Assembly (NCBI RefSeq): GCF_000696225.1
Contig: NZ_BAWN01000003.1
Location: forward strand, 1 to 64,000
DNA length: 64,000 nucleotides
DNA from: Serpentinimonas barnesii
GTDB taxonomy: Bacteria; Pseudomonadota; Gammaproteobacteria; Burkholderiales; Burkholderiaceae_C
Reading direction: 5' to 3'
In this document: positions 42,885 to 53,433 of the stretch, piece by piece
Numbering within the stretch: position 1 is the first letter of the stretch
How the letters are laid out: every line of letters starts with the position of its first letter
Position numbers and translations under genes: made by a program
The notes under the pieces: generated by a model
Seen by the model: only the letters and a program-made list of their open reading frames with translations
Database searches by the model: none
What the model was told of the DNA's origin: nothing

Positions 42885-44390
42885 TTAGGCGTCGGTGGAA
42901 TTGGGCAGCGCCAGCCGCGAGCTGCAGGCATCGTCTTCTTCGGCGCCGTTGCGCTGGGCGTGCAGGCGCCCGACGTCTTCGCTGCTGATGTCGCCCGTCA
43001 CGTACACGCCGTCGAAGCAGGAGGCCTCAAAGCCATCGAGCGCCGGGTTGAGCGAACCGACGGCGCGCTTCATGTCCTCCACACTTTGGTAGATCAGGGC
43101 GTCGCAGCCGATGCTCTGGCGCACTTCTTCGAGCGTGCGCCCGCAGGCCACCAGCTCGTCGCGCGTGGGCATGTCGATGCCGTACACATTGGGGAACATC
43201 ACCGGCGGCGCGGCGCTGGCCATATAGACCTTGGTGGCCCCGGCTTCGCGCGCCATCTGCACGATTTCGCGGCTGGTGGTGCCGCGCACGATCGAGTCAT
43301 CGACCAGCAGCACGCGCCGGCCCTTGAACTCGCTGCCGATCACGTTGAGCTTTTGCCGCACCGATTTTTTGCGCACCGCCTGCCCCGGCATGATGAAGGT
43401 GCGCCCCACGTAGCGGTTCTTCACAAAGCCTTCGCGGTAGGGTTTGCCCAGCAACTGCGCCAACTGGGTAGCGGCCGGTCGGCTCGATTCGGGGATCGGG
43501 ATCACCACATCGATTTCGTCCAGCGGCACCTGCAGCCGCAGGCGATCGGCCAGCGTCTGCCCCATGTTGAGCCGGGCCTGATAGACCGAGATGCCGTCGA
43601 GCGTGGAGTCGGGCCGGGCCAGATAGACGTACTCGAACACGCAGGGGTAGTGGCGCGGCTGGGCGGCGCACTGGCGCGACTGGATCTGGCCATCGGTACC
43701 GATGAACACCGCCTCGCCGGGCGCGATGTCGCGCAAAAAATCGTGTCCGGTGCCTTCGAGCGCCACCGACTCGCTGGCCACCATCACAGTGCCGTCTTTG
43801 CCGCGCCCGATGCACAGCGGCCGGATGCCGTAGGGGTCGCGAAAGGCCAGCAGGCCGTGCCCGGCAATGAGCGCGACCACCGCGTACGAGCCCTGCAGGC
43901 GCAAATGCGTGGCGGCCACCGCTGCGAACAGGGCCTCGGTGCTCCAGGCGCCGTGCTGGCCGGCGCGGCCAATCTCGTGCGCCAGCACGTTGAGCAACAC
44001 CTCGGAGTCGCTGTCGGTGTTGATGTGGCGGTGGTTGCGCTCCACCATGTCGCGCCGCAAGGCCTGCGCGTTGGTCAGGTTGCCGTTGTGCGCCATCACG
44101 ATGCCAAAGGGCGCGTTGACGTAAAAGGGCTGCGCCTCTTCCTCGCTATAGGCATTGCCCGCCGTGGGGTAGCGCACCTGCCCCAGGCCGTGGTTGCCCG
44201 GCAGGGCGCGCATATTGCGCGTGCGAAACACGTCGCGCACCATGCCCTTGGCCTTGTGCATGAAGAACTTGCGCTCTTGCTCGGTGACGATGCCGGCCGC
44301 GTCCTGGCCACGGTGCTGCAGCAGCAGCAAGGCGTCATAGAGCAACTGATTGACCGGTGCCGTGCTGGCAACGCCTACGATTCCACACAT
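42885..44390 (-). CDS. purF: Amidophosphoribosyltransferase
   Basis: The first committed enzyme of purine synthesis (501 residues), converting PRPP and glutamine to phosphoribosylamine. The N-terminal nucleophile Cys2 is in MCGIVGVA, so the initiator Met must be removed and no propeptide is present. The glutaminase domain has LLQHRGQDAAGIVT and MAHNGNLTNA. The PRPP-binding motif is RVLLVDDSIVRGTTSREIV. It follows cvpA by 19 bases, as in E. coli and betaproteobacteria. Confidence 0.97.
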   Translation of the reverse strand: MCGIVGVASTAPVNQLLYDALLLLQHRGQDAAGIVTEQERKFFMHKAKGMVRDVFRTRNMRALPGNHGLGQVRYPTAGNAYSEEEAQPFYVNAPFGIVMAHNGNLTNAQALRRDMVERNHRHINTDSDSEVLLNVLAHEIGRAGQHGAWSTEALFAAVAATHLRLQGSYAVVALIAGHGLLAFRDPYGIRPLCIGRGKDGTVMVASESVALEGTGHDFLRDIAPGEAVFIGTDGQIQSRQCAAQPRHYPCVFEYVYLARPDSTLDGISVYQARLNMGQTLADRLRLQVPLDEIDVVIPIPESSRPAATQLAQLLGKPYREGFVKNRYVGRTFIMPGQAVRKKSVRQKLNVIGSEFKGRRVLLVDDSIVRGTTSREIVQMAREAGATKVYMASAAPPVMFPNVYGIDMPTRDELVACGRTLEEVRQSIGCDALIYQSVEDMKRAVGSLNPALDGFEASCFDGVYVTGDISSEDVGRLHAQRNGAEEDDACSSRLALPNSTDA

Positions 44391-44409
44391 ACGACGAGTC
44401 CTGTTTTTA

Positions 44410-44895
44410 TCAAGGGAAATGGGCCGCCAGCCACGCCGGCATCAGGCCTTCGAGGGCAGCCAAGCCAGAGTAAAGCCAAGCGGCCCCGACCGACTGCTGC
44501 CACGCCGGGTGCTGGTGCAGCGGAGTCAGGTGCAGCAAAAGGGTGAGCGCCAACAAAATAACCAGGCCGCGCAGCAGCCCAAAGCCGGCCCCGAGGGTGC
44601 GATCGACCGGGCGCAAGCCCACCTGCTCGACGCCTTTTTTGATCAGCCAAGCCAGAAATCCGCCGACAAACACGGTGGCGATAAACACCAGCGCAAATCC
44701 GATCGCAAAGGGCAAGGGCGGATCGAGCTCGGCCAGCGGCAACCAGGCGGCGGCTTCGTCGGCCCACCACTGCGCCAGAAAAAAGGCCGCCACCCAAGCC
44801 GAGAGCGACAACACCTCGTACACCAGCCCACGCCAAGCCCCGATCAGCATCGAAGCCAGCAGCAGCAGCAGCAAAAAAATATCGACTGCGGCCAT
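44410..44895 (-). CDS. cvpA: CvpA family membrane protein
   Basis: A 161-residue membrane protein with four helices. The family start VDIFLLLLLLASMLIGAWRG and LVYEVLSLSAWVAAFFLAQW are clear, followed by FVGGFLAWLIKKGVEQVGLR and RTLGAGFGLLRGLVILLALT. CvpA is linked to colicin V production and envelope stress tolerance in enterobacteria; its exact role is unknown. It is placed between the SPOR-domain gene and purF, as in many proteobacteria. Confidence 0.95.
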   Translation of the reverse strand: MAAVDIFLLLLLLASMLIGAWRGLVYEVLSLSAWVAAFFLAQWWADEAAAWLPLAELDPPLPFAIGFALVFIATVFVGGFLAWLIKKGVEQVGLRPVDRTLGAGFGLLRGLVILLALTLLLHLTPLHQHPAWQQSVGAAWLYSGLAALEGLMPAWLAAHFP

Positions 44896-44898
44896 CGC

Positions 44899-45645
44899 TC
44901 ATAGCGTGAGGATGGAGGCCTGCAAGCCAAGCTGGCGCACCCGTTCGGCGGCGCGCTCGGCTGCGGCGCGGCTGTCGAAGGGCCCCAGCCGCACGCGGGT
45001 GCGCGGGCCGTCGGAAGTTTGGGCCACTTGGGTGTAGGTGACCAAACCGGCGCGCTCCAGGCGCTGGCGCACCTCGCGCACCCGGGCCGGGTCTTCGAAG
45101 GCCCCCACTTGCACCACCAAGCGCTGCGCTGCCGCAGGGGCGCGCCCTTCTAAGATGGCTTGGGCGCGGGAGGCATCGGTGGGCGCTGCGGGTGCGGGAG
45201 GGACAGCCGGTGTGGCAGGGGTAGCGGGAGCGGCTGGACGGACCGGGGCCACGGGTGCAGGCGCCGCCGCTGGCATGGCCGGACTGCTGGGTGTCGCCGG
45301 TGCGCTGGCCGCAACGGGGGCACTGGCAGGGGCACTGGCTAGGGGTGCCGCTGGCGTGGCGGCGGCCGCAGGGGGTTGAGCGGGTTCGACGGCGGGAGCC
45401 GGAGCGGGCGCAGGCGGCTGCACAGGCAAGGGCTCCCCCATCTGCCGATCCGGTATTTCGATGGCGATGTCCACCGGCACCGGGCGCGGCTGGGTGTCAA
45501 ACAGCAGGGGCAGCCCGATGACGCCGGCCAGCACCAGCACACTGGCCCCAATCAGGCGCTGGCGCGAGCGCCGGCGCAAGGTCTCGATGGTGGTCGGCGG
45601 GGTCGGGGCGCTGGCTCCGCTGCCGCCTGAACGCAGTTTGAACAT
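44899..45645 (-). CDS. dedD: SPOR-domain protein (DedD-like)
   Basis: A 248-residue cell-division-type protein: a short cytoplasmic N-terminus, one membrane helix (about 31-48, LIGASVLVLAGVIGLPLLF), a long Pro/Ala-rich periplasmic linker (about 65-165), and a C-terminal SPOR domain (about 170-248; QRLVVQVGAFEDPARVREVR and RTRVRLGPFDSRAAAERAAE). SPOR domains bind denuded septal peptidoglycan. The name rests on order folC-dedD-cvpA-purF and architecture. It is three bases from cvpA. Confidence 0.88.
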   Translation of the reverse strand: MFKLRSGGSGASAPTPPTTIETLRRRSRQRLIGASVLVLAGVIGLPLLFDTQPRPVPVDIAIEIPDRQMGEPLPVQPPAPAPAPAVEPAQPPAAAATPAAPLASAPASAPVAASAPATPSSPAMPAAAPAPVAPVRPAAPATPATPAVPPAPAAPTDASRAQAILEGRAPAAAQRLVVQVGAFEDPARVREVRQRLERAGLVTYTQVAQTSDGPRTRVRLGPFDSRAAAERAAERVRQLGLQASILTL

Positions 45646-45725
45646 GGGCCGCTGTTACACCGTGGGTTGCAAAAAATCGGGTTCCATCGCGCCCAGCCGG
45701 CCCGAAGAAATGGCTGGTCTACCGT

Positions 45726-47081
45726 TCAAGTCGGCAGGTGCGGGGCCGCCAAACGCGGCACACCGTGCTCCAGCACCGCCCCCACCGTCAGGAAAGACCC
45801 GAAGATCACGATTCTATCAGCCGGGTCGGCTCCAGCGTGCGCCGCCGCCAGCGCCGCCAGCGCGTCGGGGTAGGCGCTGGCACTCTGGCCCGGGCGCTGC
45901 GGCAGCGCCTGCCACTGCGCCAGCAAATCGGCCGCCTTGGCGGCGCGCGTGCCGGGCAAGTCGGTGAAATACCAGCAGTCCACCAGCGCGCCGGCGCGCT
46001 CCAGCATCGGGGCCAGGTCTTTGTCGGCCATGGCCCCAAACACCGCGTGGGTGCGCGGGAAGTAGCCTTGGGCGTCGAGGTTTTGCACCAGCGCCGCCAC
46101 CGAATGCGGGTTGTGCGCCACATCCAGCACCAGCGTGGGCTGCCCCGGCACGATCTGGAAGCGCCCCGGCCACTGCACCAGCGCCAGCCCGTTGCGCACC
46201 GCCTGCGCCGTGACCGGCAGGCGCGGGTGCAGGGCCTCGATGGCCGCCAGCGCCCCGGCTGCGTTTTGCAACTGGTTGGCCCCACGCAGCGCCGGATAGG
46301 CCAGGCCGCTGTAGCGCTTGCTGCGCCCGCTCCAGTTCCACTGCTGGCGGTCGCCGCTGAACTGAAAATCCACCCCAATCCGGCACGGCTCGGCGCCAAT
46401 TTCGTGCGCCCGCGCCAGCACACTCTGCGGCGGCAGCGGGTCGCTCACCACCACCGGGCGGCCGCTGCGCATCACGCCGGCTTTTTCGATCCCGATGGCT
46501 TCGCGGTTGGGCCCCAGAAACTCCATGTGGTCGAGGTCGATGCTGGTGATGATGGCGCAGTCGGCATCCCACAGATTGACCGCATCCAGCCGCCCACCCA
46601 TGCCGATTTCGAGCACCAGCACCTCGGGCTGCGCCGCCACCAGCGCCTGCACAATGGCCAGCGTGCTGAACTCGAAGTAGGTAAGGGTTAGCTCGGGCTG
46701 CCCGCCGCGCCCCAAGCGCGCGCGCTCGACTTCGGCAAACGCCGCCGCCAGCACCGCGGCTTGCACCGGCTCGCCGCGCACCTGGGCGCGTTCCTCGAAG
46801 CGCACCAGGTGCGGCGAGGTGTAGAGCCCGGTGCGGTAGCCGGCGTGGCGGTAGATCGACTCCAGCATGGCGCAGGTCGAGCCCTTGCCGTTGGTGCCCG
46901 CCACCGTGATGAGCGGGCACGGCAGCACGATGCCGCGCCCGCCGTTCATGCGCTGCAGCACGGCGCGCACGCGCTCCAGGCCCATGTCGATGCCTTTGGG
47001 GTGCAGGCGCTCGCAGTGGGCCAACCAGCCTTCAAGGGTTGCGGGCTGCGGGATGGGGGGGCTGAGTTGGGAGTCGGTCAT
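45726..47081 (-). CDS. folC: Bifunctional folylpolyglutamate/dihydrofolate synthase
   Basis: A Mur-ligase-type ATP enzyme (451 residues) that adds glutamate to dihydropteroate and folates. ERVRAVLQRMNGGRG is close to the N-terminus. The P-loop is ITVAGTNGKGSTCAMLESIY, followed by TSPHLVRFEERAQVRG and the metal-binding EIGMGGRLDAVNLWDADCAI. LVLDVAHNPHSVAALVQNL lies in the C-terminal domain. First gene of the minus-strand block that continues with dedD. It pairs functionally with folD elsewhere in the window. Confidence 0.95.
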   Translation of the reverse strand: MTDSQLSPPIPQPATLEGWLAHCERLHPKGIDMGLERVRAVLQRMNGGRGIVLPCPLITVAGTNGKGSTCAMLESIYRHAGYRTGLYTSPHLVRFEERAQVRGEPVQAAVLAAAFAEVERARLGRGGQPELTLTYFEFSTLAIVQALVAAQPEVLVLEIGMGGRLDAVNLWDADCAIITSIDLDHMEFLGPNREAIGIEKAGVMRSGRPVVVSDPLPPQSVLARAHEIGAEPCRIGVDFQFSGDRQQWNWSGRSKRYSGLAYPALRGANQLQNAAGALAAIEALHPRLPVTAQAVRNGLALVQWPGRFQIVPGQPTLVLDVAHNPHSVAALVQNLDAQGYFPRTHAVFGAMADKDLAPMLERAGALVDCWYFTDLPGTRAAKAADLLAQWQALPQRPGQSASAYPDALAALAAAHAGADPADRIVIFGSFLTVGAVLEHGVPRLAAPHLPT

Positions 47082-47309
47082 GGGTGGCGTTTGGGCAAAG
47101 GATCGAGGGGCGTGGCGCTGGGGCTAAGGCCACACGATGGATGGGATTGTCGCGCAAGGCTGGTGCAGCCACGCACAAGACCCAGCGCCTGACGCCTAGC
47201 GCCTGCCCTTGCTCCACTAGAATCAAGCACACGCGCAGAGGTTCCAGCAGCCCCTTCGGATCGATCCGCGCTCTGGCAACCCCCAACAGCCCAACCACCC
47301 TGCACCCCC

Positions 47310-47630
47310 ATGAGCACCACCCAACTCGACGGCGTGACCGTCAAAACCCAGGCCAACGTTTATTTTGACGGCAAGTGCATCAGCCACAGCCTCACCCTGC
47401 CCGATGGCAGCAAAAAATCGATCGGCGTGATCCTGCCCGCCACCCTCACCTTCAACACCGGCGCGGCCGAAGTCATGGAGTGCGTGGGCGGTGCCTGCGA
47501 ATACCTGCTCGCGGGCAGCAACACCTGGTTGCCGTCCCAAGCCGGGGAGCGCTTCGCGGTGCCGGCGCAATCGAGCTTCCAGATTCGCGTCAGCGGCCAG
47601 CCCTACCACTACATCTGCCACTTTGCCTGA
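47310..47630 (+). CDS. ppnP: Pyrimidine/purine nucleoside phosphorylase
   Basis: A 106-residue single-domain cupin of the PpnP (YaiE, DUF1255) family, which phosphorolyses several nucleosides. VKTQANVYFDGKCISHSLTL is the family N-terminus. KKSIGVILPATLTFNTGAAE and GSNTWLPSQAGERFAVPAQS are conserved, as is the C-terminal SGQPYHYICHF. Full length for the family (about 95-106 residues). It lies 45 bases upstream of argG in the same direction, possibly co-transcribed, although the functions are unrelated. Confidence 0.93.
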   Translation: MSTTQLDGVTVKTQANVYFDGKCISHSLTLPDGSKKSIGVILPATLTFNTGAAEVMECVGGACEYLLAGSNTWLPSQAGERFAVPAQSSFQIRVSGQPYHYICHFA

Positions 47631-49004
<1,374 letters not shown>

Positions 49005-49015
49005 AGGCACACTCG

Positions 49016-49054
49016 TAGCGGCTGCCCCGACTGTTCACGGTGGAGCAGCCGCTA
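49016..49054. terminator. Stem-loop between convergent argG and the thiolase gene
   Basis: TAGCGGCTGC (49016-49025) pairs perfectly with GCAGCCGCTA (49045-49054). It lies between two convergent genes and can form on either strand. No strong T-run follows on the plus side, so termination may depend on other factors. Confidence 0.65.
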
Positions 49055-49061
49055 TCAGGCT

Positions 49062-50264
49062 TCAAACGCGCTCCAGCACCAGCGCAATGCCTTGTCCGAC
49101 ACCGATGCACATGGTGCACAGCGCGTAGCGGCCGCCGCTGTGGTGCAGGCGGTTGATGGCGGTGGTGGCCAAGCGGGCACCGCTGGCGCCCAGCGGGTGG
49201 CCCAAGGCAATCGCGCCGCCCCAGGCGTTGACGCGGGCATCGTCGTCGTTTAGTCCGAGCAGGCGCAGCACGGCCAGGCCTTGGGCGGCAAACGCCTCGT
49301 TCAACTCGATCACGTCCATCTGCGCCAGCGCCAGGCCGGTTTGGGCCAGCACCTTTTGCGTGGCGGGCACCGGGCCGATGCCCATGATGCGCGGCGCCAC
49401 GCCGGCCGTGGCCATGCCGACTACGCGGGCCTTGGGGATGAGACCGTTTTTGGCGGCGCTGGCCTCGTCGGCCAGAAGCAGCGCACAAGCGCCGTCGTTA
49501 ACGCCCGAGGCGTTGCCAGCGGTCACGCAGCCGTCGGGCCGCACCACGCCCTTGAGCTGGGCCAGCGCTTCCAGGCTGGTCTTGCGCGGGTGTTCGTCGG
49601 CGCTGACCCGCACCGGATCGCCCTTCTTTTGCGGCAGGGTGACGGGGCAGATTTCGCGCGCCAAATAGCCGGCCTCAATGGCGGCCACGGCGCGCATCTG
49701 GCTGTTGAGGGCCATGAGGTCCTGCGCTTGGCGCTCGATCTTGAAATCGGTGGCCACGTTTTCAGCCGTTTCGGGCATGGAATCGACGCCGTACTGCGCT
49801 TTCATGAGCGGGTTGATGAAGCGCCAGCCGATGGTGGTGTCGTACACCGCGTGGTTGCGGCTGAAGGCCGACTCGGCCTTTGGCATGACGAAAGGCGCGC
49901 GGCTCATGCTCTCGACCCCGCCCGCGATCATCAGGCCCGCTTCACCGGCCTTGATGGCGCGCGCGGCGGTGCCGATGGCGTCCAAGCCCGAGCCACACAG
50001 GCGGTTGACGGTGACACCGGGCACTTGCAGCGGCAGGCCAGCCAGCAGGCTGCTCATGTGGGCCACGTTGCGGTTGTCTTCACCGGCTTGGTTGGCGCAG
50101 CCGTAAATCACGTCGGCCACGGCGGCCCAGTCCACTTGCGGGTTGCGCGCCATCAGCGCCTTCAAGGGAATGGCGCCAAGGTCGTCGGTGCGCACGCTGG
50201 ACAGCGCACCGCCGTAGCGGCCAAAGGGGGTGCGGATGGCGTCGCAGATAAAGGCTGGGTTCAT
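49062..50264 (-). CDS. pcaF: Acetyl-CoA acyltransferase (3-oxoadipyl-CoA thiolase-like)
   Basis: A 400-residue thiolase, the usual length. The acyl-enzyme cysteine is C90 in VTVNRLCGSGLDAIGTAARA. The C-terminal active site has GGAIALGHPLGASGARLATT and ALCTMCIGVGQGIALVLER. CDAIRTPFGRYGGALSSVRT and LPQKKGDPVRVSADEHPR are characteristic of the PcaF/PaaJ-type 3-oxoadipyl-CoA thiolases. No other beta-ketoadipate genes are nearby, so a general beta-oxidation role cannot be excluded. The gene stands alone between argG and the UMF1 transporter. Confidence 0.85.
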   Translation of the reverse strand: MNPAFICDAIRTPFGRYGGALSSVRTDDLGAIPLKALMARNPQVDWAAVADVIYGCANQAGEDNRNVAHMSSLLAGLPLQVPGVTVNRLCGSGLDAIGTAARAIKAGEAGLMIAGGVESMSRAPFVMPKAESAFSRNHAVYDTTIGWRFINPLMKAQYGVDSMPETAENVATDFKIERQAQDLMALNSQMRAVAAIEAGYLAREICPVTLPQKKGDPVRVSADEHPRKTSLEALAQLKGVVRPDGCVTAGNASGVNDGACALLLADEASAAKNGLIPKARVVGMATAGVAPRIMGIGPVPATQKVLAQTGLALAQMDVIELNEAFAAQGLAVLRLLGLNDDDARVNAWGGAIALGHPLGASGARLATTAINRLHHSGGRYALCTMCIGVGQGIALVLERV

Positions 50265-50442
50265 GGGGGGCTCCGGGTGGGGGGAACAGTTAACGGGGCC
50301 AGCGCGGCGAGGGCACCGGCTTTGGGCAAGGGCTGATGTCGCATTGTCTGATCGAATTCAGGCACCGGCACCCAAGCATCGGCCTAGAGCTGCAAGGGCA
50401 GCTATAAGCTTGTGCAGCCCATCGCCATCAAAACACGGCCCC

Positions 50443-51783
50443 TCAGAGCACCGCCTGCGCCGCCCGGTAGCCGCGCTCGGCGTTTACCCCGCGCAGCAAC
50501 AGCAGCCCCAGCACGAAATACAGGCCGGTCACCAGCATGGCGCTGCGGTGGTCGCCACCGGTGAGCCAAGTCACCAGCCCGTAGGTGAGCGGGCCGACGA
50601 TGGAGGCCAGCATCACCGCCAGCCCCCAGAGCCCAAAAAACTCGGCGCGCTGGGCATCGGGTGCCAAGTAGCCCACCAGCGCGCGCCCGGCCGACTGGCT
50701 CGCCCCCAAGCACAGCCCGGCCAGATTGGCCGCAAGCCAAAAGCTGGCCGCGCTCTCGCTCGACCAGGCCACCAGCACCATGGCGATCCAGCCCAGCAGC
50801 GTGAGCGCAATGCCGCGCACCGGCCCGATGCGGTCTTGCAGGTAGCCAAAACCCAGCGCCCCGATGGCGGCGGTGATGTTGACGACAAAAATCATCATCA
50901 CCGTTTGCGCGGTGTCAAAACCCATCACCTCTTGGGCGTAGATGGCGGCCAGGGCGATCACGGTCATGATGCCGGCCTGGTAAAAAACGATGCAGATGAG
51001 GAAGCGGCGCATGTCTTGGAAGCGGGCCGCTTCGCGCCAGGTTTTGGCCACCTGCGCCCAGGCCGAAACCGCTGACTTGGGTTGCGGCAGCGCGCGCTCG
51101 CGCACCCAGAAGAAAAACGGCAGCGCGGTGAGCGCAAACAGCGCCGCCGTGATGAGCAGCGTGACCGGCACAAACTCAGAGGCCGTGTGCCCGCGCGCCT
51201 GCGCCCAATGGATGTAGGCCAGACACAGCGCCAGGCACAGCAAGCCCCCCACATAACCCAGCCCCCAGCCCCAGCCCGACAGCGTGCCCAAGCGCTGCGG
51301 CCGCGCCAGTTCGGGCAAAAAGGCCGCCACCAGATTGCCGCCGGTGCTAAAAAACGCATTCGACAGCACCAGCAGCGCCAAGGCCAGCACCACGCTGCCC
51401 GGCCCGATCCAGCCCAGCGCCGCGGTGGTGAGCACGCAACCCACCGTGGTCAGGGCCGCCAGCCGCTTCTTGCCCGCGTGCACATCCGCCCAAGCGCCCA
51501 GCACCGGGGCGCTCAGCAGCACCAGCAGGTTGGAAAAGGCCAGGGCTGCGGTCCAAGCCAGCGTGGCCCAGGTGGTGCCGCCGGCGACGACCGCGACGAA
51601 ATAAGCCCCGTAGATGGCCGTGATCACCACCGTGGTGTAGCCCGAATTGGCGAAGTCGAACATTGCCCAGCCCAGGGCCTCGCGGCGGCGCACGCCGGGG
51701 CGCAGCACCGGGCCCAATCCGAGCGGTGCTGCGGGGGGCGGCTGAAGGGGTTCGGGTGGCAGACTGGAATTCATCTTTGCCAT
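50443..51783 (-). CDS. UMF1-type MFS transporter
   Basis: A 446-residue membrane protein of the UMF1/Atg22-like branch of the major facilitator superfamily, with about 12 helices. EALGWAMFDFANSGYTTVVI is the diagnostic N-terminal motif of this branch. LVVLSNAFFSTGGNLVAAFLP-like and LGASQSAGRALVGYLAPDAQ segments are also conserved, the latter before the last helix pair. The substrate is unknown. I chose ATG 51783 (MAKMNSSL); an upstream in-frame ATG at 51807 is less likely. Preceded by murB on the same strand. Confidence 0.86.
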   Translation of the reverse strand: MAKMNSSLPPEPLQPPPAAPLGLGPVLRPGVRRREALGWAMFDFANSGYTTVVITAIYGAYFVAVVAGGTTWATLAWTAALAFSNLLVLLSAPVLGAWADVHAGKKRLAALTTVGCVLTTAALGWIGPGSVVLALALLVLSNAFFSTGGNLVAAFLPELARPQRLGTLSGWGWGLGYVGGLLCLALCLAYIHWAQARGHTASEFVPVTLLITAALFALTALPFFFWVRERALPQPKSAVSAWAQVAKTWREAARFQDMRRFLICIVFYQAGIMTVIALAAIYAQEVMGFDTAQTVMMIFVVNITAAIGALGFGYLQDRIGPVRGIALTLLGWIAMVLVAWSSESAASFWLAANLAGLCLGASQSAGRALVGYLAPDAQRAEFFGLWGLAVMLASIVGPLTYGLVTWLTGGDHRSAMLVTGLYFVLGLLLLRGVNAERGYRAAQAVL

Positions 51784-51840
51784 GTTAACCGGCGCCCATG
51801 AAACCACGCAGACAGCGTCACGAACGGCCCCAGCCGGCCC

Positions 51841-52893
51841 CTACCACAGCACGGGCTCGATTTCCAGCCGAATGCCAAAGCGCTCATAGACGCTGGTTTG
51901 AATGGCTGCGGCCAGCGTCATCACCTCGGCGCCGCTGCACGGGTGCTGGGCGTCGCTGCGGTTGACCAACACCAGCGCCTGCTTTTCATACACCCCCGCA
52001 TGGCCCATGGTTTTGCCCTTCCAGCCGCAGGCCTCGATCAGCCAACCCGCTGCGAGCTTGATGCGCCCATCGGGCAGCGGGTAGTGCACCAGGGTCGGGT
52101 CGCGCGCGATGATGTCGGCGCACTGCTCGGGGCTGACCAGCGGATTTTTGAAAAAACTGCCGGCGTTGCCGATTTCGGCCGGATCGGGCAGCTTGGCGCG
52201 GCGGATTTGGCACACCCAATCAAAAATCTGCCGCGCCGTGGGCTGCGCCAAGCCCGCCTCGGCCGCTTTGCGCTCCAAATCCGCGTAGCCCAGCACCGGC
52301 TGCCAGCGCCGGGGCAGCCAAAAGCGCACGCGCGTGATCAGCGCCCGCCCGGCCAGCCCATAGCCCTGCTCCCCGGCGCGCTGGTGTTTGAACACCGAGT
52401 CGCGGTAGCCAAAGCCGCACTGCGCCGCATCGAGGCTGAACACCTGCCCGCTGTGCAGATCGACCGCATCGAGCGAATGAAAGCGGTCTTGCAGCTCCAG
52501 CCCGTAGGCGCCGATGTTTTGTACTGGCGATGCGCCCACGCTGCCGGGAATCAGCGCCAGGTTTTCCAGCCCCGGCCAGCCGCGGTCCAGCGTCCAAGCC
52601 ACAAAATCGTGCCAGTCCTCGCCCGCTTCGGCCTCCACCAGATAGCCGGCCTCGGTTTCGCGCAGCAAGCGCCGCCCCTGCATTTCGACCTTGAGCACCA
52701 GGCGTTCGACGTCGCCCGTGAGCACGATGTTGCTGCCGCCCCCGAGCACGCGCACCTGATCGGGGCGCCAGCCGGGCTGGCCGATCAGGTCGGGTAGCAA
52801 GTCGGCCTTGCGCACGCGCAGCAGGCGCTGCGCCCGCGCTGCGATGCCAAATGTGTTGTAGGGCTGCAAGGCCACGCTTTTCTCGACTAACAT
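51841..52893 (-). CDS. murB: UDP-N-acetylenolpyruvoylglucosamine reductase
   Basis: MurB type I (350 residues), an FAD enzyme that makes UDP-MurNAc for peptidoglycan. [15 protein letters not shown] is near the N-terminus. The FAD-binding domain has [20 protein letters not shown] and [20 protein letters not shown]. The catalytic Ser is in [17 protein letters not shown] and the catalytic Glu is in the C-terminal [10 protein letters not shown] chose ATG 52893 over ATG 52917 because it begins the family sequence [15 protein letters not shown]. Divergent from yajQ with only 38 bases between starts, so the promoters overlap. Confidence 0.95.
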   Translation of the reverse strand: MLVEKSVALQPYNTFGIAARAQRLLRVRKADLLPDLIGQPGWRPDQVRVLGGGSNIVLTGDVERLVLKVEMQGRRLLRETEAGYLVEAEAGEDWHDFVAWTLDRGWPGLENLALIPGSVGASPVQNIGAYGLELQDRFHSLDAVDLHSGQVFSLDAAQCGFGYRDSVFKHQRAGEQGYGLAGRALITRVRFWLPRRWQPVLGYADLERKAAEAGLAQPTARQIFDWVCQIRRAKLPDPAEIGNAGSFFKNPLVSPEQCADIIARDPTLVHYPLPDGRIKLAAGWLIEACGWKGKTMGHAGVYEKQALVLVNRSDAQHPCSGAEVMTLAAAIQTSVYERFGIRLEIEPVLW

Positions 52894-52931
52894 GCGGGGA
52901 TTGTCGCACTCCCGCACTGAAAACCTCGCCC

Positions 52932-53417
52932 ATGCCCTCCTTCGACACCGTCCTCGAACCCAATCTGGTTGAAATCAAAAACGCGCTCGAGCAAACCAGC
53001 AAAGAAATCGGCACCCGCTTTGACTTCAAGGGCAGCGCCGCCGCCGTCGAGCTCAAAGACAAGGAAATTTTCCTGACCGCCGACAGCGATTTCCAGATCG
53101 GCCAAGTCGACGACATCCTGCGCGCCAAGCTGAGCAAGCGCAGCGTCGATGTGCGCTTCCTCGATGCCGGTAAAATCGAAAAAACCGGGGGTGACAAGGT
53201 GCGCCAAGTCCTCAAGGTGCGCGAAGGCATTGCCAGCGAAGACGGCAAAAAAATCCAGCAAGCCATCAAGGGCAGCAAGCTCAAACTGCAGGCTGCCATC
53301 CAGGGCGAGGCGGTGCGCGTCAGCGGCGCCAAGCGCGACGACTTGCAGGCTGGCATGGCCCTGATCCGCCAAGCGCTGCCCGATTTGCCCTTGTCGTTTA
53401 ATAATTTTCGCGACTGA
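52932..53417 (+). CDS. yajQ: YajQ family nucleotide-binding protein
   Basis: A 161-residue YajQ/DUF520 protein, the standard length. [40 protein letters not shown] and [20 protein letters not shown] are near-invariant in the family, and it ends [12 protein letters not shown]. YajQ proteins bind nucleotides; members in Xanthomonas and Pseudomonas bind cyclic di-GMP and modulate gene expression. The adjacent gene encodes a degenerate HD-GYP-like protein, which may be more than coincidence, but no functional link is shown by sequence. Confidence 0.95.
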   Translation: MPSFDTVLEPNLVEIKNALEQTSKEIGTRFDFKGSAAAVELKDKEIFLTADSDFQIGQVDDILRAKLSKRSVDVRFLDAGKIEKTGGDKVRQVLKVREGIASEDGKKIQQAIKGSKLKLQAAIQGEAVRVSGAKRDDLQAGMALIRQALPDLPLSFNNFRD

Positions 53418-53433
53418 ACGCGGTTTCAGCCCC